Below, piece by piece: positions 1 to 8,531 of a stretch of DNA of 64,000 nucleotides. How positions within the stretch are numbered: the stretch's first letter is position 1; the number at the start of each line of letters is the position of its first letter. This DNA comes from Olsenella profusa (GTDB taxonomy: Bacteria; Actinomycetota; Coriobacteriia; Coriobacteriales; Atopobiaceae), in the NCBI RefSeq assembly GCF_016900315.1, contig NZ_JACSNQ010000004.1, positions 62,001 through 126,000 on the forward strand. Direction: 5' to 3'. Position numbers and translations under genes: made by a program. Under the pieces are notes generated by a model. It was given only the letters and a program-made list of their open reading frames with translations. It did not search any database and was not told the DNA's origin.

Positions 1-349
1 CGCCTCCGGAAAGCGCGCCGATTGTGGCGCCGCCCAGGCTGTACCACCCCATGCAGCCCGCGATAGAGACGCCCTCGGTGAACGGGTAGCCCGTCACGAT
101 CGAGCAGACCACGCCGCCCGCAAGCGACCCCACGGTCACGCCCACGGGAATGACGAGCGCATGGGCTCGATGCTCGCGGAGCCGGCCCAGGATTCCCCGC
201 TGAAGGCCGATGCTGATGCCCACCGAGATCATGAGCAGGTTGAGGATGAGGTCGCTCGAGGAGAGCAGTGCGTCAAGCGCCGGCAGGCCGGCTCCCAGCC
301 GACCGAAGAGGACGCCCACGAGCAGGGCGACGAGGGCAATCACCACCAC
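1..349 (-). CDS. lysO: Lysine exporter LysO, C-terminal-type subunit (partial, runs off left edge)
   Basis: Reading the minus strand from a GTG at 349 gives a hydrophobic protein with at least three membrane segments. It contains the GWYSLGG stretch that matches the GWYSLSG signature of the LysO (YbjE, DUF340) family of L-lysine exporters. GGAGGGGGAG lies just upstream as a ribosome binding site. The gene follows the small DUF340-like gene at 352-627 with two bases between stop and start, so the two are translationally coupled and probably form the exporter as two polypeptides instead of one. The 3' end is outside the window, so completeness cannot be judged. Function is inferred from family. 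Confidence 0.75.
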   Translation of the reverse strand, partial: MVVIALVALLVGVLFGRLGAGLPALDALLSSSDLILNLLMISVGISIGLQRGILGRLREHRAHALVIPVGVTVGSLAGGVVCSIVTGYPFTEGVSIAGCMGWYSLGGATIGALSGG

Positions 350-351
350 GG

Positions 352-627
352 CTACTCCCCCTCCCGCCGAGACGCCGACCCTCGCGTGAGCGCGTAGACA
401 AGGGCCACGGACAGCGCCGTCGGGACCAGGCAGAACAGCGCGCTCTCCAGCCCAAAGCTCCCCAGGTTGCCGAGAAGCTCGTCGTTGGAGCCGATGGTGA
501 CGCCCATCGTGAAGATGAGCAGCGCGGTCAGAACCGTCTGCGTCCGAGCGTTCGCGCGCGCCCACCCACGCGGGAAGGCCCACCGCCCCACGACGGCGCC
601 CACGCACATCAGTGCAATCGTCAGCAT
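352..627 (-). CDS. lysO: Lysine exporter LysO, N-terminal-type subunit (DUF340)
   Basis: This 91-aa membrane protein starts at ATG 627 behind AGGGAACGAGGG. It has hydrophobic segments near residues 1-18, 35-52 and 60-80. It resembles the N-terminal third of single-chain LysO (about 300 aa), and the remaining part is encoded immediately downstream at 349-1. Such split LysO pairs are known in Firmicutes-like and actinobacterial genomes. The gene would help export L-lysine or toxic lysine analogues across the cytoplasmic membrane. It is divergent from the DUF1275 gene at 780; the 152-bp gap between them should hold both promoters. Confidence 0.7.
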   Translation of the reverse strand: MLTIALMCVGAVVGRWAFPRGWARANARTQTVLTALLIFTMGVTIGSNDELLGNLGSFGLESALFCLVPTALSVALVYALTRGSASRREGE

Positions 628-779
628 CCCTCGTTCCCTTCGATCGTCGTTCCCACAGAGGTTTACCGGGTTACGGCACGTGGCGCAAGTCGCGGGCAGG
701 GGATGACCCCTTCTCCACACCCGGGCCCGCCTGTACTAGGATTGCACCCGACCATTACGGGAAAGAGGGGGGACATACG

Positions 780-1487
780 ATGGGACAGGCTCAGCGGACA
801 AAAACGAAGGTCCCCGTGAGGCTCGGCCTCACGGTGATCTGCGCAGGCGGCCTCATGGACGCCTACTCGTACCTGGTGCACGGCCACGTCTTCGCCACGG
901 GACAGACCGGCAACATCGTGCTGCTCACCGTGCGCTCCGCCGGGGGCGACTGGCTCGGGGCGCTGGGGTGTCTGGTGTCGGTGCTCTCGTGCGCGCTTGG
1001 CATCTTCTTCTCGATGCACCTGCTGCACGGCGTGCACGGAGGCAACCGCTACCGCACGCAGCGCTGGGTCGCGGCGCTGGAGGCCGTGGTGTTCGCCGCA
1101 CTGGCCCTCGTGCCCGACGGCGTGCCCGACCTGCCCGTCAACTGCGTCATCTCGTTCTGCGCGGCCCTGGCCTTCGAGAACTTCCGTTCCTTCGGCACCA
1201 AGTCCACCTACGCGAGCGTCTTCTGCACCGGCAACCTACGCTCCTTTGCCGAGACCCTCTACCAGGGCCTCGTTGGCGGCGACCGGCACGAGCTGCACCG
1301 CGCGGAGCGCTACGCGGCGCTGATCGGGGCCTTCGTGGTGGGCGCGCTCGCCGGCGTGCTGCTCATCGGCGCGGTGGGGCGGCTCGCCTGCCTGGCCATC
1401 AGCGCGCTGTTCGTGGCGGTCTCGATTCACCTGGCCCTGCTGGACGAGGACCCCGACCGCGGCGGCGTCGTGATTCTCGACGACTAG
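780..1487 (+). CDS. YoaK/DUF1275 family membrane protein
   Basis: The 235-aa protein starts at ATG 780 behind GAAAGAGGGGGG. The first membrane helix carries the family-typical GGLMDAYSYL and GQTGNIV segments near residues 19-45, and about six hydrophobic helices follow. DUF1275 (YoaK) proteins are common polytopic inner-membrane proteins of unproven transport function. A start 168 bp further upstream in frame is possible but lacks this binding site and would run through the divergent promoter region. The protein ends in an acidic tail after the last helix. The gene appears to be a single transcription unit, since the next plus-strand gene starts 200 bp downstream past a REP-like palindrome. 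Confidence 0.75.
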   Translation: MGQAQRTKTKVPVRLGLTVICAGGLMDAYSYLVHGHVFATGQTGNIVLLTVRSAGGDWLGALGCLVSVLSCALGIFFSMHLLHGVHGGNRYRTQRWVAALEAVVFAALALVPDGVPDLPVNCVISFCAALAFENFRSFGTKSTYASVFCTGNLRSFAETLYQGLVGGDRHELHRAERYAALIGAFVVGALAGVLLIGAVGRLACLAISALFVAVSIHLALLDEDPDRGGVVILDD

Positions 1488-1505
1488 GGCTCGGACGGCT
1501 CGGCT

Positions 1506-1541
1506 CGCGCATGAGACAAATGAACCTGTCCCCATTGTCTC
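1506..1541. repeat. REP-like palindromic repeat, copy 1
   Basis: These 36 bases are identical to 5212-5247. The core reads GAGACAAATG, then AACCTGTCCC, then CATTGTCTC, so the ends pair (GAGACA-ATG with CATTGTCTC, one bulged A) to make a stem of about 9 bp. It lies 18 bp past the stop of the DUF1275 gene. The form resembles REP sequences mobilised by Y1/RAYT transposases; no transposase is in the window. Confidence 0.75.
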
Positions 1542-1686
1542 CCGGGTACCCGCTGGCGACCATTTATCCCCCGTCCGCCTACCTGACGCGCCATCTACCG
1601 AATTTTGAGCTCCATTTCAGCTACAACGGCTCCAACTTCCCCACGCGCGCCTGCGGCCCCGCCGCCGACGAGAAGGGAGCGGCCCC

Positions 1687-2652
1687 ATGTGCACCGCCAT
1701 CCGCTTCACCGACAAGACCGGCGCCATGTTCTTCGGACGAAACCTGGACTGGACCCAGGGCTACGGGGAGAAGGTGGTCGCGACGCCCCCGGCGGCCCAG
1801 GTCCCGGCGGCCTTCGAGCGCCCCGGGGACCCCGCGCGCGGGCACGCCGTGATTGGCATGGGCATCGTCGTGGCGGGCGTCCCGCTCTACTTCGACTGCG
1901 GCAACGACGCGGGGCTCGCCGTCGCGGGACTCAACTTCCCGCAGAGCGCGCGCTACGCCGCCGCGGCCGTGGACGGCACCACCAACGTAGCGGCCTACGA
2001 GTTCCCCTATTGGGTCGCGCGGAACTTCTCGACGCTCGCGGAGCTGCACGCCGCGCTCGCGCGCGTGACCGTGGTGGCCAAGCCGGTTAACGAGCAGCTG
2101 CCCGTGGCCAACCTCCACTGGATCGTGGGCGACGGAACCGGCAGTATCGTCGTGGAGTGCCTGGAGGGGGGCCTGCGCGTCTGGGAGGATGACGTCGACG
2201 TGCTCACCAACGAGCCCGACTTCGGCTGGCACCGCCAGAACCTGCGCAACTATCTCACGCTCACCGACGACCTGCCCGCGGCGGCCGGCTGGGACCGCGC
2301 GGAGCTCAGGCCCTTTGGCTCGGGCGTGGGCGTCCAGGGCCTGCCCGGCGACTACGGCGGCCCGGCCCGCTTCGTGCGCGCGGCGTTCGTCAACGCGCAC
2401 TATCCCGCGCAGGACGGCGAGAAGGCCAACGTGACGCGCCTCTTCCGCACGCTCGGCGCGGCCGCGGTGCCCGACGGCGTGGCCAGGATGGGCGACGGCG
2501 CCTACGAGAAGACCCTCTACACCAGCTGCTTCTCGGCGGGCTCGCTCACCTACTACCACGCCACCTACGACGACCCCGCCATCCGCGCCTACCCGCTCGC
2601 GGCCTGCGACCTGACCGGCACCGCCCCGCTCATCGCGACCGCCGCGGCCTAG
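1687..2652 (+). CDS. bsh: Choloylglycine (bile salt) hydrolase
   Basis: This 321-aa Ntn-hydrolase cleaves the amide bond of glycine- or taurine-conjugated bile acids in the cytoplasm. The initiator Met is followed by Cys2, which becomes the N-terminal nucleophile after Met removal. The other active-site residues known from characterised bile salt hydrolases fall at their standard positions: Arg18 and Asp21 in FGRNLD, Asn83 in AGLNFP, Asn175 in LTNEPDF and Arg228 in GGPAR. Length is normal for the family (about 315-330 aa). The start is fixed by Cys2 and by GAAGGGAGC upstream. An MFS pump gene follows 69 bp downstream on the same strand. Penicillin V acylases share the fold, but the position-perfect match favours bile salts. 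Confidence 0.93.
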   Translation: MCTAIRFTDKTGAMFFGRNLDWTQGYGEKVVATPPAAQVPAAFERPGDPARGHAVIGMGIVVAGVPLYFDCGNDAGLAVAGLNFPQSARYAAAAVDGTTNVAAYEFPYWVARNFSTLAELHAALARVTVVAKPVNEQLPVANLHWIVGDGTGSIVVECLEGGLRVWEDDVDVLTNEPDFGWHRQNLRNYLTLTDDLPAAAGWDRAELRPFGSGVGVQGLPGDYGGPARFVRAAFVNAHYPAQDGEKANVTRLFRTLGAAAVPDGVARMGDGAYEKTLYTSCFSAGSLTYYHATYDDPAIRAYPLAACDLTGTAPLIATAAA

Positions 2653-2721
2653 TTCGACCGCACGTCCGCACAACCAACCTGCCAAGCCCCCGGGTCCCGA
2701 ACCCGGGCGAAGGGAGTGCCC

Positions 2722-4449
2722 ATGAAGCGCACTGTCCCTGCGGCCCCGCCCAACCGGTCGGCGGCCCCCTCCGCCGACCCGACGGCCAAGCCCGCACCTA
2801 GCACGCGCGGCGAGAAGTTCCTCGTGCTGCCGATCGTCATCCTCATCCTGGCCCAGATGGGCGCCACCGGCGACAACGGCGCCCTCTCGCTCGCCGCGAC
2901 GGCGCTGACGAGCGACCTCGGGGCCACCACCTCCGACATCCAGCTCGCCAACATGATCTACCCGCTGGTGGGCGGCTCGTTCATGATCGCGGGCGGGCTC
3001 GCCGGCACGCTCGTCGGCTGGCGGAAGACCTTCCGCATAGGGGCGTCGCTCGCGACGGTCGGGGAGGTGGCGCTGGCCCTCTCCCCCAACATGACCGTGT
3101 TCATCTGGGTCGGGCGCGTGCTCGTGGGGCTGGGGGCGAGCTTCCTCATCCCCTCCCTTCTCGGCATCATCCCCTTCATCTATCACGGGTCCAACCGCAC
3201 CGTCGCCTTCGGCTGCATCGGCGCCGCGTCCGGTCTCTCGGCCATATTGCCGCTGGCCCTGGGCGTCGTCATGGAGGCGGCGGGGATGCGCGTCACCTTC
3301 CTCGTGCTCGCCGCCTACTTCGTCGGCGTGACAGCGCTCTCGCTGGGCCTTCCCAAGATCGACCAGCCGCACGAGAGGTCCCACTTCGACGCCGTCGGCG
3401 TGGCGCTGGCGGCCTCGGGGTTCTTCCTCGTGCTCATCGGCCTCTCGAGCATCTCGACGTGGGGGCTCGTCGAGCCGCTGCGCACCGCGCCCTTCACCCT
3501 CCTCGGCATCTCCCCGGCGCTCCCGCTCATCGCGCTCGGCGTCGTGGTGCTCGTCCTGCTCGTGGTGGTGGAGGGGCGTGCCGAGAAGCGCTACGGGCTG
3601 GTGGTGCTCCCGCGCTCGTTCATCACCACACCACAGGTGCTCGCCGGGCTCGTGACCAACGCGCTCATGTTCTTCTTCATGGGGGCGCAGTCGATCCTCA
3701 TGGCTCCCTACCTACAGCTTGTTGCCGACTGGACGCCCATCGAGGTCGGGACCATCTCCATCGCGACCGGCGTGCCCACCTTCGCTCTGGCGCTCGGCAT
3801 CCCCAAGCTCTTTCCCAGGGCCAACCCGCGCCACGTGATCCAGTTGGGCTACGTGGCCATGGCGGTGGCGCTGGGCATCATGGCCCTCTCGGTGACCATG
3901 GACGGCGCGGTGCGCGCGGGCGTCTACCTCGGCGCGTTCATGGCCGGCGTGGGCGCGGGCACCGTGTCCTCGCACGCGAGCAACGTGGTCGCGCTCGCGG
4001 TGAGCGACCGCGACGCGTCGCAGTCGGGCGGCATCCAGAGCACGATGCGCAACGTGGGCCAGGCCCTGGGCGTGGCGCTGCTCGGCGCGATCCTCATCTT
4101 CAACATCAGCTCCACCCTGCGCGGCGAGATGGCCGCCGACTCCTCGATCTCCGACGACGTGGCCCAGCAGGTCTCCAACCTCACGATCAACCTCGGCAGC
4201 AACACGGCCTTCGAGGACGAGATTGCCGACATCAAGATGAGCGACACCGAGCGCGCCACGCTGGTGGACCTGGAGGCCAGGGCCCGCTTTGACTCCACGC
4301 GCCTGGCCTACGGCGTGGGCGCGGTCATCGTGCTGCTCGGACTTCTCACGACGCCCGCGATCAAGACCCTCTCGAGGGACGACGGCACCGCGGGATCGGG
4401 CGCACCGGTACCCACGCCAGCCTCGCGGGCCAAGCATCGTCGCGGCTAG
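2722..4449 (+). CDS. MFS transporter, DHA2-like (about 14 TM)
   Basis: This 575-aa polytopic protein has a polar N-terminal tail of about 35 residues and then about 14 hydrophobic segments. It contains an MFS-type GWRKTFRIGA loop after helix 2 and GRVLVGLGASFLIPSLLG in the motif-C-like region. This is typical of DHA2 drug:proton antiporters (QacA/EmrB group). The ATG at 2722 is preferred over the GTG at 2716 because AAGGGAG is then correctly spaced. A polar loop near residues 465-520 precedes the last helix. Position directly after the bile salt hydrolase suggests export of bile acids or products, but the substrate is not shown by sequence. Confidence 0.85.
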   Translation: MKRTVPAAPPNRSAAPSADPTAKPAPSTRGEKFLVLPIVILILAQMGATGDNGALSLAATALTSDLGATTSDIQLANMIYPLVGGSFMIAGGLAGTLVGWRKTFRIGASLATVGEVALALSPNMTVFIWVGRVLVGLGASFLIPSLLGIIPFIYHGSNRTVAFGCIGAASGLSAILPLALGVVMEAAGMRVTFLVLAAYFVGVTALSLGLPKIDQPHERSHFDAVGVALAASGFFLVLIGLSSISTWGLVEPLRTAPFTLLGISPALPLIALGVVVLVLLVVVEGRAEKRYGLVVLPRSFITTPQVLAGLVTNALMFFFMGAQSILMAPYLQLVADWTPIEVGTISIATGVPTFALALGIPKLFPRANPRHVIQLGYVAMAVALGIMALSVTMDGAVRAGVYLGAFMAGVGAGTVSSHASNVVALAVSDRDASQSGGIQSTMRNVGQALGVALLGAILIFNISSTLRGEMAADSSISDDVAQQVSNLTINLGSNTAFEDEIADIKMSDTERATLVDLEARARFDSTRLAYGVGAVIVLLGLLTTPAIKTLSRDDGTAGSGAPVPTPASRAKHRRG

Positions 4450-4557
4450 GCTGCCGCGCCCAGACCAACCTCCCTCCCCCGTGACGGGCGGGACGTGGCC
4501 CCGGCCCCGGGGCCCGTTCCGCCCACTCGTGAGACGGGAAGGGGCGGCACGCTGGCC

Positions 4558-5190
4558 TCAGAGGTCGCGCGCGTCCAACTCCCGCACCAGGCCGCTGTTG
4601 AGCGCGCGATACAGGTAGCGCACCGCCGTCGACGCGTACGGGTGCCAGAGGTCGCAGACCACCGTGCGCACGGCCTCGTCGGTGACCGGGGCACCGTAGA
4701 GCCACTGGAACGCCTGGCGGAAGGCACCGTCCTCCACCGGCAGGATGTCGGGGCGCCCCAGGTAGAAGAGCAGGAACATGTCGGCGGTCCACTTCCCCAC
4801 GCCCGGGAGCGCGCAGAGCCGCTCGCGCACCACGTCGTCGGACAGCTCTCGGAGCACCTCGAGATCGTGCTCGCACGCATAGGCCGCCAAACCGACCAGG
4901 CTGCGCGCCTTGCGACCGGACATCCCGCACGCGCGCAGGTCGCCCTCACCGAGCGCGGCCACGGTCTCGGGCCGGAAGTCGTCGTCGCAGAGGGAGCAAA
5001 CACGCCGCTCAATGGTGGCTGCTGCCCTGATGGAGAGCATCTGCTCGATAATCGAGTGCGCCAGGCTGTGAAACGCCGAGGCGGGGACGCCATGCTCGAG
5101 CGGGCCTATTCGCCCGATGAGACGCGAGAGCCGCCAGTCGCGCTCGCGCAGGTGGAGAACCTCCGGGCTGTCGAGCGATATCGTCGGCAT
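4558..5190 (-). CDS. 3-methyladenine DNA glycosylase II-like (HhH-GPD, AlkA family)
   Basis: This 210-aa base-excision repair enzyme has the helix-hairpin-helix GPD signature near residues 130-160: LPGVGKWTADMFLLF, then PDILPVEDGAFRQAF. The Asp of VEDGAF aligns with the catalytic Asp of AlkA. It lacks the N-terminal TBP-like domain of E. coli AlkA, which is usual for the short bacterial group. Start ATG 5190 follows GGGAGGAGG. It lies downstream of tex on the same strand, separated by a REP-like palindrome that overlaps the tex stop codon, so the two may be cotranscribed with altered mRNA stability between them. Confidence 0.85.
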   Translation of the reverse strand: MPTISLDSPEVLHLRERDWRLSRLIGRIGPLEHGVPASAFHSLAHSIIEQMLSIRAAATIERRVCSLCDDDFRPETVAALGEGDLRACGMSGRKARSLVGLAAYACEHDLEVLRELSDDVVRERLCALPGVGKWTADMFLLFYLGRPDILPVEDGAFRQAFQWLYGAPVTDEAVRTVVCDLWHPYASTAVRYLYRALNSGLVRELDARDL

Positions 5191-5211
5191 CGAAGGCCTC
5201 CTCCCTCATCG

Positions 5212-5247
5212 CGCGCATGAGACAAATGAACCTGTCCCCATTGTCTC
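5212..5247. repeat. REP-like palindromic repeat, copy 2
   Basis: These 36 bases are identical to 1506-1541. In this copy the flanking bases extend the pairing to TGAGACA / TGTCTCA. Its right arm overlaps the last codon and stop (TGA, 5248-5246) of tex on the minus strand. It could act as a 3' mRNA stabiliser or weak terminator between tex and the glycosylase gene. Confidence 0.75.
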
Positions 5248-7393
5248 ACCGCACCATGGTGAGCGAGATACGGCCGTGGTCTCGGTCGACCTTCTCCACC
5301 CAGACCTTGACGGTGTCGCCGACGCTCACCACGTCGCTCGGGTGCTTGACGAAGCGACGTGCGAGCTTGGAGATGTGCACGAGCCCGTCCTGGTGCACGC
5401 CGACGTCGACGAACGCTCCGAAGTCCACCACGTTGCGCACGGTGCCCGCGAGCTCCATGCCCGGCTGAAGGTCGTCGATGGAGAGCGCGGAGCGGCTGAA
5501 GACGGGCGCCGGGGCGTCGTCACGCGGGTCACGGCCAGGCTTCTCCAACTCGGACATGATGTCGAGAAGGGTCATGAGGCCGCATCCCAGCTCGCCGGCG
5601 AGCGTGGCCGGGTTGCCCACGCGCTGCCGTATGTCGGGGACGCCGCCGCGTGCAAGGTCCTTCTCGCCCACGCCGGCGCGTCGGAGCAGCTCGCGCGCCA
5701 CGGCATAGCTCTCCGGGTGCACGGCCGTGGCGTCGAGCGGATTTGCGCCGCCCGGGACGCGCAGGAAGCCGGCGCACTGCTCAAAGGCCTTGGGGCCGAG
5801 CTTGGGCACGTCCCTGAGCTGACGGCGGTCCGCGAAGGCGCCGTGCTCCTCGCGCCAGGCCACGATGTTGCGCGCCACCGTAGGCGTGATGCCGGAGACG
5901 TAGCCCAGCAGGCTGGCGCTCGCGGTGTTGACGTTCACGCCCACGCGGTTGACCACGTCCTCGACCACGTTGCCCAGGGCGCGGGCGAGCTCGGCCTGGT
6001 CGAGGTCGTGCTGGTACTGGCCCACGCCGATGGACTGTGGCGGAATCTTGACGAGCTCGGCGAGCGGGTCCTGCAGGCGGCGGCCCAGGCTCATGGCGCC
6101 GCGCGTGGTGACGTCGAGGTCGGGGTACTCTCGGCTGGCGAGCTCGGAGGCCGAGTAGACCGAGGCTCCCGCCTCGTTGACGATGGTGTAGCGCAGGTCC
6201 GGGGCGGACTCGGCGATGAACTCCGAGACGACCTCCTCGGTCTCGCGGCTGGCGGTGCCGTTGCCGATCACGATGGTGTTAATGCGGTGGCGGCTCACGA
6301 GGCGCGCGAGCTCGCGCTTGGTGCCCGCGACGTCGTGGCGCGGCTTGGTGGGATAGACCACGCCGTGGTCGAGCAGGGTGCCGTACTCGTCCAGCACCGC
6401 AACCTTGCAGCCCGTGCGGTAGCCCGGGTCCAGCGCGATAATCCGCGCGCCGCGCACCGGGCGCGCCGAGAGCAGGCCCTCGAGGTTCTTGGCAAAGACC
6501 TTGATGGCGTCGGTCTGCGCGCGGAGCGTGAGCCTGGCGCGCAGCTCGCGCTCGAGCGAGGGAGCCATGAGGCGCTTGTAGCCATCCGCCACGGCCGCGT
6601 CCAGAATCGGCGCGAAGGGGCCCTGGCGGCGCGGCCAGCGGCTCCCCAGCCGCGCGACGGCGGCCTCCACGTCCACCCGCACGCGCACGCGGAGCTTCCC
6701 CTCGCGCTCGCCGCGGTCGACGGCGAGCACGCGGTGGTTGGGGATCTTGTGCGCAGGCTCGCTGAAGGCGTAGTAGGGCTCGTAGGGGGTCTTCTCGCCG
6801 GCATCCACCGCCTCGGATACGATGTCGGCCGTGCTCTCGGTGAAGGCACGCAGGTCGGCGACGTTCTCCGCATCCTCGGCCACCGTCTCCGCCACGATGT
6901 CCTGCGCCCCGGCGAGCGCCTTCTCCGGCGTGTCGAAGCCGGCCTCCGCGTTGACGTACTCCGCCGCGACGTCGAGCGGCGCGCCGGAGCCTTTGGGCGT
7001 GACCTGCATGATGATCATGTTGGCCAGCGGCTCGAGCCCCGCCTCGCGGGCCTTCTGCGCGCGCGTCAGACGCTTCTTGCGATAGGGCCTGTAGAGGTCC
7101 TCCACGCGCTGGAGCTGCGTGGCGGAGCGAATCTCCTCCTCGAGCTCGGGCGTGAGCTTGCCCTGCGCGTCGATGAGCAGGATGACGTCGTTCTTGCGCT
7201 GCTCGAGGTTGCGCAGGTAGGCCAGGCGCTCGTCGAGCGCACGCAGGGCCACGTCGTCCATGCCGCCCGTGGCTTCCTTGCGATAGCGGGCAATGAACGG
7301 AATGGTGTTGCCCTCGTCGATGAGCTTGACGGCCGCCTCGACGGCCGCGGGCCTGAGGCCGAGCTCCTCGGCCAGCGTTGCGATGATGTCCAT
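5246..7393 (-). CDS. tex: Tex-like transcriptional accessory protein (S1 RNA-binding)
   Basis: The 715-aa protein starts at ATG 7393 behind GAAGGGG. N-terminal helix-turn-helix: MDIIATLAEELGLRPAAVE, then the hallmark NTIPFIARYRKEATGG near residues 29-44. A YqgF/RNase H-like domain (IIALDPGYRTGCKVAV) is central. Helix-hairpin-helix segments follow (NTASASLLGYVSGI, LRDVPKLGPKAFEQCAG). A C-terminal S1 domain (GTVRNVVDFGAFVDVGVHQDGLVHIS) completes the normal Tex architecture and length. Tex binds RNA polymerase and RNA in the cytoplasm, and in other bacteria it affects toxin expression and recycling of stalled complexes. An in-frame upstream extension to 7900 exists but has no coding character. 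Confidence 0.95.
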   Translation of the reverse strand: MDIIATLAEELGLRPAAVEAAVKLIDEGNTIPFIARYRKEATGGMDDVALRALDERLAYLRNLEQRKNDVILLIDAQGKLTPELEEEIRSATQLQRVEDLYRPYRKKRLTRAQKAREAGLEPLANMIIMQVTPKGSGAPLDVAAEYVNAEAGFDTPEKALAGAQDIVAETVAEDAENVADLRAFTESTADIVSEAVDAGEKTPYEPYYAFSEPAHKIPNHRVLAVDRGEREGKLRVRVRVDVEAAVARLGSRWPRRQGPFAPILDAAVADGYKRLMAPSLERELRARLTLRAQTDAIKVFAKNLEGLLSARPVRGARIIALDPGYRTGCKVAVLDEYGTLLDHGVVYPTKPRHDVAGTKRELARLVSRHRINTIVIGNGTASRETEEVVSEFIAESAPDLRYTIVNEAGASVYSASELASREYPDLDVTTRGAMSLGRRLQDPLAELVKIPPQSIGVGQYQHDLDQAELARALGNVVEDVVNRVGVNVNTASASLLGYVSGITPTVARNIVAWREEHGAFADRRQLRDVPKLGPKAFEQCAGFLRVPGGANPLDATAVHPESYAVARELLRRAGVGEKDLARGGVPDIRQRVGNPATLAGELGCGLMTLLDIMSELEKPGRDPRDDAPAPVFSRSALSIDDLQPGMELAGTVRNVVDFGAFVDVGVHQDGLVHISKLARRFVKHPSDVVSVGDTVKVWVEKVDRDHGRISLTMVR

Positions 7394-7622
7394 GCGGTGA
7401 CGACCCCTTCGGTTGCATGCGGAGGGACAAGGATAGCCGTCCTGGGCCCGCAGGGCAAAGCCTGGCGAGAGTGGCGGGGGATGGGTTGAGGTGGGGCGCC
7501 GCGACAGGGGCGGAACGCGACCCGACGAGGCAGTCTGGTGAAAGCAGCGGCTCAAGACCGGTAGCCGCATCTCGACCGGCAGTCGAGCCAACAAAGCCGC
7601 CGGCCGGTTGAGAGCGAGGGCT

Positions 7623-8183
7623 CTACGCCGTCCAGCCGAGCTGCTCTCTCCAGCCCCCCGGCGGAACGGGCGCCTCCTCGCGAAGCGCTCCGGAGCCGGG
7701 AATGTCACCGGCAAGCATGCCGTGCGCAACGTCGAACAGCGCATCGGCGAGGTCCGCCCGGTATACCGCCGCGCGCTCACCCAGACGTTCCATCGCGTCT
7801 GCCGGAGCCCCCTGCACTCCCTCGCGCAAGCGCCGCTCGAGCGTCTCTCGCCTGAGCCCCAGGCTGCGAACATGGTCCGGATGTCGTGCCGCCGAGGCAA
7901 GAAACACCGCCGACTCCATAAGGCTCACGGGGCTCTCGGAAAGCCAGACGCCCGCCTTGCTGATCACGTATCCCCTGATGCCGCCTCTGAAGAAGCGGTC
8001 GAGGACCCAGAACTCACCCAGGTCACGCGCCATCGCCTCAAACGCCGAGGAAGGCCTGTGGGCGTCCTCCCACACGCCGACCCAGCGGTCAAGATATCGT
8101 CCGCTGACCCTTGGGACGGTGGGCGGGTCAATCTCTCTGAGCCGGGCAAAGCCCAGATTGTGATCACGCATGACCTTGGCCAC
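7623..8183 (-). CDS. Hypothetical protein, 186 aa
   Basis: I do not recognise this protein. It starts with GTG at 8183 behind GGAGAGG (an ATG at 8171 is the alternative). It is soluble, rich in Arg and Ala, has no signal peptide or membrane helix, and contains a pattern of predicted amphipathic helices (for example ERLGERAAVYRADLADALFD). Codon use is like its core neighbours, so it is probably native. It lies 229 bp upstream of the tex start on the same strand, but that gap makes a shared operon uncertain. No catalytic motif is visible. Confidence 0.55.
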   Translation of the reverse strand: MAKVMRDHNLGFARLREIDPPTVPRVSGRYLDRWVGVWEDAHRPSSAFEAMARDLGEFWVLDRFFRGGIRGYVISKAGVWLSESPVSLMESAVFLASAARHPDHVRSLGLRRETLERRLREGVQGAPADAMERLGERAAVYRADLADALFDVAHGMLAGDIPGSGALREEAPVPPGGWREQLGWTA

Positions 8184-8531
8184 GGCGCCTGCCTCTCCGC
8201 CAGAGACGTCACGATACGGTCGTTACGGCCCGCATCACCTTGCTAGGCCGGGCAGGGCTCGCCCGGACACCAGCCCAATCATACCGCGGCACGGCGGGCG
8301 ATCATCGCGTCCGAACCAGCGCACCGATGAGCGCGCCCCTGGAAATTGCCTGACGCCCATCAAAGACCGCCTACGGCCTCCACGGCGCCACTCACCGACT
8401 AGATAATTTAAATAAAAATACTCTCCGCCTGTCTGAGCTGCTCCGTCAGACAGACGGAAGACACCAAGCAGACAACGGTAAGCCCATCTTGCCTAGCATG
8501 GGCAAACCGTCCGGCAACGAAGGGAGAGAGC
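8184..8531. other. Intergenic gap with 12-bp inverted repeat and AT-rich patch
   Basis: This gap between divergent genes has no credible ORF. An AT-rich patch (8401-8420, AGATAATTTA AATAAAAATA) is followed by an inverted repeat with arms 8425-8436 (CCGCCTGTCTGA) and 8446-8457 (TCAGACAGACGG), one G-T mismatch and a 9-nt loop. It could be the promoter and leader hairpin of the 8532 gene. A second hairpin (CCGGGC / GCCCGG) lies near 8253-8272 without a T tract. Confidence 0.5.

Noticed and set aside
1621-3384. Open frame opposite bsh and the MFS gene
   Set aside because: Position-perfect catalytic residues of the hydrolase on the plus strand leave no room for a real minus-strand gene.
5117-7489. 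Long open frame on the plus strand opposite tex
   Set aside because: It is the antisense shadow of a GC-rich gene; the minus strand encodes complete Tex domains and the plus frame has no family-like sequence or ribosome binding site.
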